The notes beneath the pieces are model-generated. The model did not search any database, was not told the origin of the DNA, and saw only the letters and a program-made list of their open reading frames with translations. DNA of 64,000 nt from Bacilli bacterium (GTDB lineage Bacteria; Bacillota_I; Bacilli_A; RF39; UBA660): positions 218,829 to 282,828 of the forward strand of contig JAFYYX010000001.1 in the NCBI GenBank assembly GCA_017548925.1, read 5' to 3'. Within the stretch, counting starts at the first letter, position 1. Each line of letters begins with the position of its first letter. The translations under genes were made by a program, and so were the position numbers. This document shows, piece by piece, positions 1 to 9,868 of the stretch.

Positions 1-57
1 CAACTAATTAGAAATATAATAATTATGAAAAATCTAAGAAAATGAATTAATAGTTTT

Positions 58-804
58 TTAGTTTTCAAACATATCCAAATCCTTTCCAATTAATTCATAA
101 TAGGATAAAAATAATTTTTCCTTCCTTCTTTCTATAGGTAATAAGTTTTTATCAAATTGTAGTGAGTAAATATTTTTAATGTGTGCTGGTCTTTTTGATA
201 AAACTATTATTCGATCTGATAAACTTATTGCTTCGCTAATATCGTGAGTTACTAAAATAGTTGTAATATTATTTTCTTTAGCTAGTTTATATACATCTGA
301 ACTTATTGATATTCTTGATTGGTAATCTAGTTGCGAAAATGGTTCATCAAGTAAAAGTAGTTTAGGTTTTAAACCTAAGGTTCTAATTAAAGATAACCTT
401 TGTTTCATTCCACCGGATAGTTCGCTTGGATACTTGTATTTAAATTCATATAAACCATATTTTTTTAACAAGTTATCAATATAATTATTATTATTAATAT
501 TTTTCATTTTTGCAGCAAATAAAGCATTTTTTTCAACATTAAGCCATGGGAAAAGTGCTGCTTCTTGCATCATGTAACCAATAGAATCAGTATTATCAAA
601 AAAATAATTAATATATCCAGATGATTCTTTATCAAGATTTGCTATTATATTTAATAATGTTGATTTACCACATCCAGATGTACCAACGATAGAAATAAAT
701 TCACCTTTAAATATATCAATATTAATATTGATTAGAACATTAATAGGTTCATTAACATTAAAAGTTTTGTTTAAATTTTTAATAGATAATAATTTATCAT
801 TCAT
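58..804 (-). CDS. ABC transporter ATP-binding protein, nitrate/sulfonate/taurine (SsuB/TauB) type
   Basis: This 248-residue protein is the cytoplasmic ATPase of an importer. Walker A (GTSGCGKST) is at residues 41-49, the Q-loop (MMQEAALFPW) near 80, the signature LSGGMKQR near 130, Walker B plus D-loop (LLLLDEPFSQLD) near 150 and the H-loop THD near 183. The Q-loop style and the neighbouring NMT1-type binding protein place it in the SsuB/TauB/ThiZ group. Its start overlaps the end of the binding-protein gene by 8 bp, so the two are translationally coupled. The membrane permease that such systems need is not in the window; it may lie beyond the left edge. Substrate cannot be read from sequence. 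The 57 bases beyond its stop hold nothing I recognise. Confidence 0.93.
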   Translation of the reverse strand: MNDKLLSIKNLNKTFNVNEPINVLININIDIFKGEFISIVGTSGCGKSTLLNIIANLDKESSGYINYFFDNTDSIGYMMQEAALFPWLNVEKNALFAAKMKNINNNNYIDNLLKKYGLYEFKYKYPSELSGGMKQRLSLIRTLGLKPKLLLLDEPFSQLDYQSRISISSDVYKLAKENNITTILVTHDISEAISLSDRIIVLSKRPAHIKNIYSLQFDKNLLPIERRKEKLFLSYYELIGKDLDMFEN

Positions 805-1768
805 AGTTTTTAACTAGTTTCTTATATGGAACATAATCTTTTATTAAGTTATTCTTAATTAGTAAATCTTCAAGATTTTTTAATGACGATTCAGTTACAA
901 TACTATTACTTAACCATGTATCAGCATCTTTATAATGTTTTATCATTTGTTCTAACTCTTTTATTGAATTATCAGGAAATTGTTTACTAATAATTTCTGC
1001 TATTTCGATAGGTTCATGATTTTTAACATATTCTAGCCCTTTATTAATAGCACTAGTAAATTTTTTACATAAATCACTATTGTTATTTATATAACTTTTT
1101 TTAGCATAAAAAACAGTATAAGGCATCTCACCTGAGTATTTACCAATTGATGATAATATGTAACCTTGATTATTTTTTTCAAGCATTGTTGCATTAGGTT
1201 CAAATAGATTTACATAATCACCTGTACCAGATATAAATGCACCACTAAGTGATGCAAAATCTATTTGATAATTAATATTGATATTTTTAGTGTTAACCAC
1301 ACTATTATCAAGTGCATTAATAAAGTTAAGTGATGGCATACCACCTTTTCTTCCAACAAGAACTTCTTTATTCTTAAGTTTATCTAGAGTAAATTTTTCA
1401 TCTCTTTTTCGTCCTAAAATGAATTGCCCGTCTCTTTTGGTTAAACCACTAAATATTTGTAGGTAATCTTTTTCTCCACTATTATAAATATAAATTGCTG
1501 ATTCAGCTCCAGCTAATCCTATTTGCGCATCACCACTTATAATGGCAGCTGATACTTTATCTGCTCCACTTGTTAAAACAAGTTCAATATCAAGACCTTC
1601 ATCTTTAAAATAATCATTTTCTATTGCAACATAAAGTGGGGCATAAAAAATACTATGTGTAACTTCAGCAAGAGTAATTTTATTGCTATTATGATCTTTT
1701 TTATTATGACTAAATAGATAAAAAATTAATAATAGAATTATTAAAAATATAAGTAATATTTTTTTCAT
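797..1768 (-). CDS. NMT1/THI5-like substrate-binding protein of an ABC importer, membrane-anchored
   Basis: The 323-residue protein starts with a basic MKK and a hydrophobic segment (about residues 3-20), then an NMT1/SsuA-like domain (FYAPLYVAIENDYFKDEGLDIE near residues 42-62; SGADKVSAAI; GDAQIGLAGAE). No lipobox cysteine follows the hydrophobic segment, so it is probably held by an uncleaved N-terminal helix. It captures substrate outside the membrane for the ATPase downstream (8-bp overlap). Family members bind sulfonates, nitrate or thiamine/riboflavin precursors; which one is unresolved. The leader is very short and contains no TPP-riboswitch signature. Start ATG has GAGGT a few bases upstream. 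Confidence 0.9.
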   Translation of the reverse strand: MKKILLIFLIILLLIFYLFSHNKKDHNSNKITLAEVTHSIFYAPLYVAIENDYFKDEGLDIELVLTSGADKVSAAIISGDAQIGLAGAESAIYIYNSGEKDYLQIFSGLTKRDGQFILGRKRDEKFTLDKLKNKEVLVGRKGGMPSLNFINALDNSVVNTKNININYQIDFASLSGAFISGTGDYVNLFEPNATMLEKNNQGYILSSIGKYSGEMPYTVFYAKKSYINNNSDLCKKFTSAINKGLEYVKNHEPIEIAEIISKQFPDNSIKELEQMIKHYKDADTWLSNSIVTESSLKNLEDLLIKNNLIKDYVPYKKLVKNYE

Positions 1769-1781
1769 ATAAACCTCATTT

Positions 1782-1816
1782 CTTCAGTATTATATGCAAG
1801 AAAAAATAAAGTGATA
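1782..1816 (-). promoter_or_regulatory. Candidate sigma-A promoter for the ABC importer genes
   Basis: On the minus strand a TTATCA -35 and a TATAAT -10 (plus-strand ATTATA at 1789-1794) are separated by 17 bases. Transcription would start only about 15 bases before the ATG, leaving room for an RBS but no riboswitch. Confidence 0.45.
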
Positions 1817-1878
1817 AGGATATATAAATATATAAAGTCAATACAAAAAAATTAATTAATAATAAATTGTACTTTTAG

Positions 1879-1907
1879 TTTACAAGAAAATAATAATTTG
1901 TTAAAAT
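1879..1907 (+). promoter_or_regulatory. Candidate sigma-A promoter for the three-gene unknown operon
   Basis: TTTACA (1879-1884), 17-base spacer, TAAAAT (1902-1907) preceded by TG one base upstream (extended -10). The operon's first ATG is at 1935 with AGAAGGTG just before it. Confidence 0.5.
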
Positions 1908-1934
1908 ATTATATAGAATAAGAAGGTGTTACAA

Positions 1935-3371
1935 ATGAAAGTATTATCAAGTGAAACAAAGGCTTTATTAGATAAGTTGTATAACTTAAGAAGTTCAGAT
2001 AGTTATATACTTGCTGAAATGGAACAAGAAAAAGAAGTTGCAGAAGATACTAAAGCTAAAACTGCTAAAGAAAAGGAAGAATTACAAGATAAAATATCTA
2101 AATTAACTGAAGAAGAATCTGTTCTTGCAGAACAAGGAGCTCATTTAAGAGAAATTTTATCTGGAATTAATCCTGATGATTTTAAAATTGTTCTAGAGAG
2201 ATTAAATATTGAATTTGATCCTGCTGCTATCAAAAACAAAGTTGATGAAGCATTACCTGGAACTATTGAAGAAGTAGTAAAAGCAACTAAAGAAGCCGAA
2301 GATGAGTTAGTAAAAGTTGAAGAAGAAATGAATAGTGCCATAACTAAAATTGATGAACTTGCTGTTCGAAAAGACACTGAACTTGCTAACCAAGAAAAAC
2401 TTAACGAATACTTTGAATTAGCATTAAGTGGAAATATCAATATAACAAGAGAAGCAATAACTTCACTTATAAGTCAGTTTAATTTTACTGAAGAAGAACA
2501 AAGAGAAGCTGCTAAATTAATGATGTTCCCAGAAGATGCACTTTATGAGTACGATAAAAATTATCAAGATGCTAATAATTCTGGTAAATCAATTTCTGAT
2601 GTTTTAATTGAAGCTAAAGAATCTGTTTCTAAACCTATTGGTGAAATTTTTAGTGATATAAAATCTGATAATGCAGATGAAGTTGTTGAAACACCATTTG
2701 TTGAAGAAACTGATAAAAATGAAGAAGAAATACCTGTTATATCTCTTGATGAATCAAATAACGTAGAGCCAACTTCAATCAGTGATCTATTAAAATCTTC
2801 TGAAGAAACTGATTCATTCCCATTTGAAATTGATAAAGAAGAAGAAAAAGAAGATGAACCAGTATTTAAAAAAGAAGAAGATGATCAAGATTATTTTCTA
2901 GATGGAATTATAAATGATGATTTTAAATCAGTAGAAGAAAATACACCAGATGAGAAAGTAGAAATAGAACCAATAGAAAATAAAGTTGAAGAAGAAAATG
3001 TTTCTAATGATGAAGAAGAAACAATGATGGATTTATTTAAAAGATTAGGTTTAAGTGAGATTATGTTTGTTGAAAGTGAACTTAATGATCTTATAAATCT
3101 TGAGGATAAAGCTATCGTGGAAAAGAATGTTAATATTTTAAATAAATATGGAATTAATTTAGATATTGTTAGTGATAACGTAAATATTCTATCTGATCCT
3201 GAATTAGATGAAAAAATTTCTAAAATACTAGAAGTTGGTAAAACAACTGATGATATTTACTTTAATCCATCAGTATTAAAAAAATATGATCTTAATGGTT
3301 TAGAAAATGCTATTAAACTATTAGAAGAAAATGGATTAGACCCACAAAAAGTTCCTTTAATGGCATTTTAG
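1935..3371 (+). CDS. Coiled-coil acidic protein of unknown function
   Basis: About 478 residues, no recognised family. The start is set at ATG 1935 (MKVLSSETK) because AGAAGGTG lies at the right distance; the upstream in-frame GTG is part of that Shine-Dalgarno. The N-terminal 170 residues are Glu/Lys-rich and heptad-like (long coiled coil), the middle (about 210-370) is very acidic and low complexity, and the C-terminal 110 residues form short helical units containing an N-(I)-L/LL-x-x-x-G-(I/L) pattern (NILNKYGINLD, AIKLLEENGLD). No signal peptide or membrane segment, so cytoplasmic. It is 16 bp from the next gene and the three genes appear to be one operon. Function unknown. Confidence 0.8.
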   Translation: MKVLSSETKALLDKLYNLRSSDSYILAEMEQEKEVAEDTKAKTAKEKEELQDKISKLTEEESVLAEQGAHLREILSGINPDDFKIVLERLNIEFDPAAIKNKVDEALPGTIEEVVKATKEAEDELVKVEEEMNSAITKIDELAVRKDTELANQEKLNEYFELALSGNINITREAITSLISQFNFTEEEQREAAKLMMFPEDALYEYDKNYQDANNSGKSISDVLIEAKESVSKPIGEIFSDIKSDNADEVVETPFVEETDKNEEEIPVISLDESNNVEPTSISDLLKSSEETDSFPFEIDKEEEKEDEPVFKKEEDDQDYFLDGIINDDFKSVEENTPDEKVEIEPIENKVEEENVSNDEEETMMDLFKRLGLSEIMFVESELNDLINLEDKAIVEKNVNILNKYGINLDIVSDNVNILSDPELDEKISKILEVGKTTDDIYFNPSVLKKYDLNGLENAIKLLEENGLDPQKVPLMAF

Positions 3372-3387
3372 TTAGGGGGAATTATAT

Positions 3388-3882
3388 ATGGCTGATAACT
3401 CAGTCCCTAATATAATCGGTGTTATAAAAAGATTAGATATAGTTGATGAGAATTATAAAGATGTTATCAATCATTTATTACCACTATATGGTGCACTAAA
3501 TGTAGATGATATTGAAAAAAATGTTGAATTAATTTTACCTCATTCAGAATGCAAAAAGATTACTGGAAGACAAGACTTACCATTTCTTACGCTAACTGAG
3601 GAAGAAAGAAATACTATTTTAAATGGTTTTGTATCAACAGATAATGATTTAAAATTACGTAGTTTATTTTATTTCAAATTTGGTAGTAAACTTAATAAAA
3701 TGTTTGAAGCAATTAAAACTTGTATTGAACAAGATATTCCATATAAAAATGAAAATAATCTTGTTTATGATGAACTATTTAATAATGATGCTTTAAGTAT
3801 AATAGGTCAAACTAACGAAATAAGTTCAATTAACCAATCAATTCCTTTTGATTATGAAATTGATAGAAGGAATAGACGATGA
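3388..3882 (+). CDS. Small soluble protein of unknown function
   Basis: A 164-residue cytoplasmic protein without recognised motifs. ATG follows a strong GGGGG-A Shine-Dalgarno. It sits between the coiled-coil protein and a 95-residue helical protein; its TGA stop overlaps the next ATG (ATGA), which indicates translational coupling and a shared role. Helix-rich with several acidic loops (NVDDIEKNVELILP; EEERNTILNGF). I cannot assign a function. Confidence 0.75.
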   Translation: MADNSVPNIIGVIKRLDIVDENYKDVINHLLPLYGALNVDDIEKNVELILPHSECKKITGRQDLPFLTLTEEERNTILNGFVSTDNDLKLRSLFYFKFGSKLNKMFEAIKTCIEQDIPYKNENNLVYDELFNNDALSIIGQTNEISSINQSIPFDYEIDRRNRR

Positions 3883-4166
3883 ACTATTTAGAAAAAATTG
3901 GGTTTACTAGTGAAGAAATAGCAATGGTTAAAGATTCAACTACTAAAGTAATTTTTAATCTATTAACAGAGCAAAAAAAAGTTGTTAATGCTAATATTTT
4001 ATATTTAAAAAATATTGGTATTAAAAACTATAAAGAAATATTTATTAAATATTCAGATTTATTCTTAATGGATAATAGTAATTTTATTGAAATATTTGAT
4101 AAATATGATCAAGACGATTTAGTTGAAAAACTAAATAATAATATTGATATATTTGCATATCTATAA
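3879..4166 (+). CDS. Small helical-repeat protein of unknown function
   Basis: A 95-residue protein coupled by a 4-bp overlap to the preceding gene. It contains a unit (NILYLKNIGIKNYKEIFIKY, then a second related helix pair) in which a helix ending in L-K-x-(I/L)-G-I is followed by a second helix. This resembles mTERF-type repeats and is also seen at the C-terminus of the first protein of the operon. The similarity is a pattern judgement, not a proven homology. A terminator overlaps its stop codon and closes the operon. Confidence 0.7.
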   Translation: MNYLEKIGFTSEEIAMVKDSTTKVIFNLLTEQKKVVNANILYLKNIGIKNYKEIFIKYSDLFLMDNSNFIEIFDKYDQDDLVEKLNNNIDIFAYL

Positions 4167-4188
4167 GCAGTCAAATGACTGCTTTTTA
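4165..4188 (+). terminator. Intrinsic terminator of the three-gene operon
   Basis: Stem AAGCAGTCA / TGACTGCTT followed by TTT; it overlaps the TAA of the preceding gene. Confidence 0.8.
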
Positions 4189-4210
4189 AATGTAAATTTA
4201 TAGGTGGTTA

Positions 4211-4219
4211 TGTTATAAT
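4211..4219 (+). promoter_or_regulatory. Extended -10 promoter of pcrA
   Basis: TGtTATAAT with no good -35 (TGTAAA at the correct distance). Start of transcription near 4226, about 17 bases before the ATG. Confidence 0.6.
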
Positions 4220-4242
4220 ATTTTTTAGTAAGGATGGTTTAT

Positions 4243-6333
4243 ATGGACATATTTAAAGATTTAAATGAACAACAAGAAAAGGCCGTTAAACATATAGATG
4301 GACCATGCCTTGTCGTTGCTGGAGCAGGAAGTGGAAAAACAAGAGTTCTAACTTCAAGAATTGTTAATTTAATTAATAATGGAGTAAGACCTCAAAACAT
4401 TCTTGCTATAACATTTACTAATAAAGCTGCAAATGAAATGAGAGAAAGACTAATTAGATTTGGCGTTGATGGTGCTGATCAAGTGTTTGTTGGAACATTT
4501 CATCAGTTTGGTTTAAAAGTTATAAGAGAAAACTTAGATAAATGTGGACTTGATAGAAACTTTTCTATCGTTGATAGTGATGATGTTATAAACATTATAA
4601 AAAAGATTTTAAAAGAACATAACTATGATCCTAAACAAGTTAGCCCATCATATATCAAAAATAGAATTAGTTTTATAAAAAATGAGAATTTATCTGATAA
4701 AGATATATCAGTTTATTTTTCATCTAATAATGAACAACTAGCGCTTGATATTTACCATGAATATCAAAGTGTACTTAAAAATAATAATTCAGTTGATTTT
4801 GATGATTTATTATTACTTCCAACAAACCTATTTAAAAATGATGATGAAATACTAGATAGATACCAAGAACATTTTCAATATATTTTAATAGATGAATATC
4901 AAGATACTAATGAAGTTCAGTATCAAATGACTAAGCTACTTTCTAGTAAGTATAGAAATTTATTTGCAGTTGGTGATCCTGATCAATCAATTTATATGTT
5001 TAGGGGAGCTAACTATAAAAATATTTTAAATTTTGAAAGAGATTATCCAGATGCTGTTGTTTATCCACTTTTAATCAATTATCGAAGTACGCAAAATATA
5101 CTAAATGCTGCTAATGGAGTAATATCTCATAATTTAGAAAGAAAAGAAAAGGACTTATCAAGTGTTCTTGGAATAGGTGAAAAAGTAAAACTAACTTCAA
5201 GTTATGATGAAAAACACGAAATTACTTTAGTAGTTGAAGAAATAAATAAACTAATTAATAAAGGGTATAGTTATAAAGATATTGCAATTTTTTATAGAAC
5301 TAATGCACAGTCAAGAGTTGTTGAAGAAGGAATTGCAAAAGCTAATATTCCATACAAAATTGTAGGTAGTTTTTATTTCTATTCACGAAAAGAAATCAAA
5401 GATTTAATTTGCTACTTAAGATTAATTGTTAATCCACATGATGATATTTCACTAAGAAGGGTTATAAATGTACCTAAAAGAGGTATTGGGGATAAATATA
5501 TTAGTGATCTAGAAGAAAAAGCAAGAAAAGAAAATATTTCGATGTTTGATGCAATAGATGATTCAAAAGGACAAGTATTTAAAGATATTATTTTAAAACT
5601 ACAAAAAGATAAAGAAATATTATCTTTAACAGAATTAATAGATAAAGTTTTAGATGAAACTAAAATGAAACAAGAACTAGAACTAGACGAATCGCTTGAA
5701 AATGAATTGAGACTAGATAACTTAAATGAATTTAAAAGTATAACAGAAGCATTTATTAACCGTACCGGAAGTAATGATATATCAGATTTTCTAGAAGAAA
5801 TAAGTTTGGTATCTGATATTGAAGAACATAGAAAAAATGATAATGCTGTTACTTTAATGACTCTTCATAGTGCTAAAGGACTTGAGTTTAAAGTAGTATT
5901 TATTGTTGGAATGGAAGATGGAATCTTTCCACATCAAAATTCATTTTGTGAAGCTGGTGGTCTTGAAGAAGAAAGAAGACTTTGCTATGTTGGAATTACA
6001 AGAGCTAAAGAGAAATTATATTTAAGTAATGCTAAAAAAAGAATGTTATATGGAAAAGAAAATTTAACTGTTCCAAGTAGATTCTTAAAAGAAATACCAG
6101 ATGAATATATCGAAGTAACTTCATCAAGTGTTAAAGAAGCAAAAAAACTTGATAAATCTAGTATGTTCTATGAAGAAGAACAAGAATATAATGTTGGCCA
6201 AGTTGTAATGCATGATATATATGGTAAAGGAGTAGTTGTTGGAGTTGATGATAAATTCCTAACAATTGCTTTTAATAAAAATCATGGTATTAAAAAACTT
6301 ATGAAAAATCATTCAAGTATAAAGAAGGTGTAG
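4243..6333 (+). CDS. pcrA: ATP-dependent DNA helicase PcrA/UvrD (SF1A)
   Basis: 696 residues, normal length for PcrA. Start chosen at ATG 4243 (MDIFKDLNEQQ): AAGGATGG just upstream acts as Shine-Dalgarno, so the ATG at 4234 inside it is unlikely. Motifs: Q-motif LNEQQEKAV, Walker A GAGSGKT (27-33), motif Ia TFTNKAANEMRER, motif II DEYQDTN, motif III GDPDQSIYMFRGA, motif IV NYRST, motif V TLHSAKGLEF, motif VI YVGITRAKEKL. The C-terminal ~50 residues (VGQVVMHDIYGKGVVV) form the Tudor-like RNA-polymerase-binding domain typical of PcrA. It unwinds DNA 3' to 5' in repair and removal of replication blocks. Two bases separate it from the next gene; ligA further downstream matches the common pcrA-ligA neighbourhood. 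Confidence 0.98.
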   Translation: MDIFKDLNEQQEKAVKHIDGPCLVVAGAGSGKTRVLTSRIVNLINNGVRPQNILAITFTNKAANEMRERLIRFGVDGADQVFVGTFHQFGLKVIRENLDKCGLDRNFSIVDSDDVINIIKKILKEHNYDPKQVSPSYIKNRISFIKNENLSDKDISVYFSSNNEQLALDIYHEYQSVLKNNNSVDFDDLLLLPTNLFKNDDEILDRYQEHFQYILIDEYQDTNEVQYQMTKLLSSKYRNLFAVGDPDQSIYMFRGANYKNILNFERDYPDAVVYPLLINYRSTQNILNAANGVISHNLERKEKDLSSVLGIGEKVKLTSSYDEKHEITLVVEEINKLINKGYSYKDIAIFYRTNAQSRVVEEGIAKANIPYKIVGSFYFYSRKEIKDLICYLRLIVNPHDDISLRRVINVPKRGIGDKYISDLEEKARKENISMFDAIDDSKGQVFKDIILKLQKDKEILSLTELIDKVLDETKMKQELELDESLENELRLDNLNEFKSITEAFINRTGSNDISDFLEEISLVSDIEEHRKNDNAVTLMTLHSAKGLEFKVVFIVGMEDGIFPHQNSFCEAGGLEEERRLCYVGITRAKEKLYLSNAKKRMLYGKENLTVPSRFLKEIPDEYIEVTSSSVKEAKKLDKSSMFYEEEQEYNVGQVVMHDIYGKGVVVGVDDKFLTIAFNKNHGIKKLMKNHSSIKKV

Positions 6334-6335
6334 GA

Positions 6336-7232
6336 ATGAAAAAGAAAATATTAGTTATTTTAGCAGCAGGAATGGGTTCAAGATTTGGTGGACCTAAACA
6401 GTTATATCCAGTTGGTCCAAATGGTGAATTTATAATGGATTATTCTATTTATTCAGCTATTAAATATGGTTTTACCAAAATTGTATTTGTAACTAGAAAA
6501 GAATTACTTGATGATCTAAAAAATACTATAGGTAAAAGAATAAATGGTAAAGTTGAAGTATCTTATGTTCTGCAAGATATAAATAATATACCAGAAGGGT
6601 TTACTGTACCAGATGAAAGAGTAAAACCATGGGGTACTGCACATGCAATATATTCAGCTAAGGATGAAGTTGATTCTAATTTTGCTGTAATCACATCAGA
6701 TGATTTTTATGGTGATGAAGGATTTAAAGATTTATCTAAAGCTTTAGATGAAGATAAATGCTGCGTAATAGGATATAAATTAGGTGATACACTATCTAAA
6801 AATGGAACTGTAAAAAGAGGAATTATTCTTTCAGAAAATGGAGTTATTAAAGATATTATTGAATCATCATGTTACTATGATGAAAACATTAAAAAAGTAA
6901 TTTGCACTCCATTAGATGATACAAAACCTTTAATGAAATTAGAACCTAATAATTCTGTTTCAATGTTAATGAATGGATTTACCAGGGATATAATGGATGT
7001 ACTTGAAAGTGAAATAGTAAATCAGTTTAATAAAAACAAAGATAAGTTAGATACATTTGAATACATGATGCCAGATATTATGGCTTTAGAAATAAAAAGA
7101 GGTAGAACTATTTTAGATATTCCGACTAACTCTAAATGGATTGGTTTAACCTATAAAGAAGATATTGAAGAACTTCAAAAATATTTAGATAAAATTATAA
7201 ATGAAGGAATTTATCCTAATAAATTATGGTAG
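6336..7232 (+). CDS. Sugar-phosphate nucleotidyltransferase-like protein
   Basis: A 298-residue protein with an N-terminal nucleotide-binding signature LAAGMGSRFGGPKQL (residues 9-23), matching the G-x-G-x-R-(F)-G-x-x-K-P/Q-x-L motif of Rossmann-type NTP-transferases that make NDP-sugars. Two acidic residues at TSDDFYG near 128 fit the metal site. The exact sugar and nucleotide are not readable; the motif differs from canonical RmlA/GalU in GGPKQ. It is separated from pcrA by 2 bases and so is co-transcribed with it, then ends in a strong terminator. It probably supplies an activated sugar or alcohol for surface polymers; that role is inference. Confidence 0.8.
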   Translation: MKKKILVILAAGMGSRFGGPKQLYPVGPNGEFIMDYSIYSAIKYGFTKIVFVTRKELLDDLKNTIGKRINGKVEVSYVLQDINNIPEGFTVPDERVKPWGTAHAIYSAKDEVDSNFAVITSDDFYGDEGFKDLSKALDEDKCCVIGYKLGDTLSKNGTVKRGIILSENGVIKDIIESSCYYDENIKKVICTPLDDTKPLMKLEPNNSVSMLMNGFTRDIMDVLESEIVNQFNKNKDKLDTFEYMMPDIMALEIKRGRTILDIPTNSKWIGLTYKEDIEELQKYLDKIINEGIYPNKLW

Positions 7233-7236
7233 AAAC

Positions 7237-7268
7237 AAGGATTGAAAATAAGTTTTCAATCCTTTTTT
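7237..7268 (+). terminator. Intrinsic terminator after the nucleotidyltransferase gene
   Basis: 12-bp stem AAGGATTGAAAA / TTTTCAATCCTT with TAAG loop and T-run. The ligA promoter starts immediately after the T-run. Confidence 0.9.
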
Positions 7269-7269
7269 A

Positions 7270-7278
7270 TGATATAAT
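7270..7278 (+). promoter_or_regulatory. Extended -10 promoter of ligA
   Basis: TGaTATAAT placed directly after the upstream terminator; no recognisable -35 beyond T-rich sequence. Confidence 0.6.
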
Positions 7279-7286
7279 ATTTATAG

Positions 7287-9316
<2,030 letters not shown>

Positions 9317-9388
9317 ATTACCTTCAAACATTGATAAATACTAAGAAATGTTGTATAATTATCTTACCTGAAAAAAAGAGGTGTAATT

Positions 9389-9859
9389 ATGAAAAAATTA
9401 AAAAATTTATGGGCTAATAATCGTATTTTACTAATACTTGGAGTTATATTAATTGCATGTATTATAGCCATAATTATTGTATTCCTTACATATTTTGTAG
9501 GAACTAAAAAATCAGTATATGGTTCTCGTTTTGATAACATGAAAACTCATATAAAAGAAGCTGAACAAAACTCTTATATTCAGGCTGTTGAAGAAAGAAG
9601 TGGAGTTGAAAAAGCAACTCTTAGAGTTAAAGGTAAAACTATGTATATTAGAGTTGTTTTTAAAGACGATATTAAACTTGATGATGCAAAAAAAATTATT
9701 GATTCATCACTTGAAAAATTCTCTGATGATGTAAAAGAAACATATGATATGAATTTTACAATAAAGAATTCATCATTTGTTTTAATGGGTGCTAGAAATG
9801 CATCTGGTAACGGATTATCATGGAATAACAATACTCCAGTTGAAAAAACAAAAGAGTAG
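9389..9859 (+). CDS. Single-pass membrane protein of unknown function
   Basis: 156 residues: short basic N-terminus, one membrane segment (about 13-37, LLILGVILIACIIAIIIVFL), then a small alpha/beta domain of about 95 residues (GVEKATLRVKGKTMYIRVVF, then an amphipathic helix, then a second strand). The strand-helix-strand arrangement is reminiscent of Asp23/AmaP-like or BON-like domains but the resemblance is weak. GAGGTG-AATT precedes the ATG. It lies 9 bases upstream of the GGDEF-like sensor and is probably co-transcribed with it. Confidence 0.75.
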   Translation: MKKLKNLWANNRILLILGVILIACIIAIIIVFLTYFVGTKKSVYGSRFDNMKTHIKEAEQNSYIQAVEERSGVEKATLRVKGKTMYIRVVFKDDIKLDDAKKIIDSSLEKFSDDVKETYDMNFTIKNSSFVLMGARNASGNGLSWNNNTPVEKTKE

Positions 9860-9868
9860 TGAGGTTTT

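Noticed and set aside
1769-1860. TPP riboswitch before the NMT1-type binding protein
   Set aside because: The leader is only ~15 bases from the best promoter and lacks CUGAGA and the conserved GGA/ACC core.
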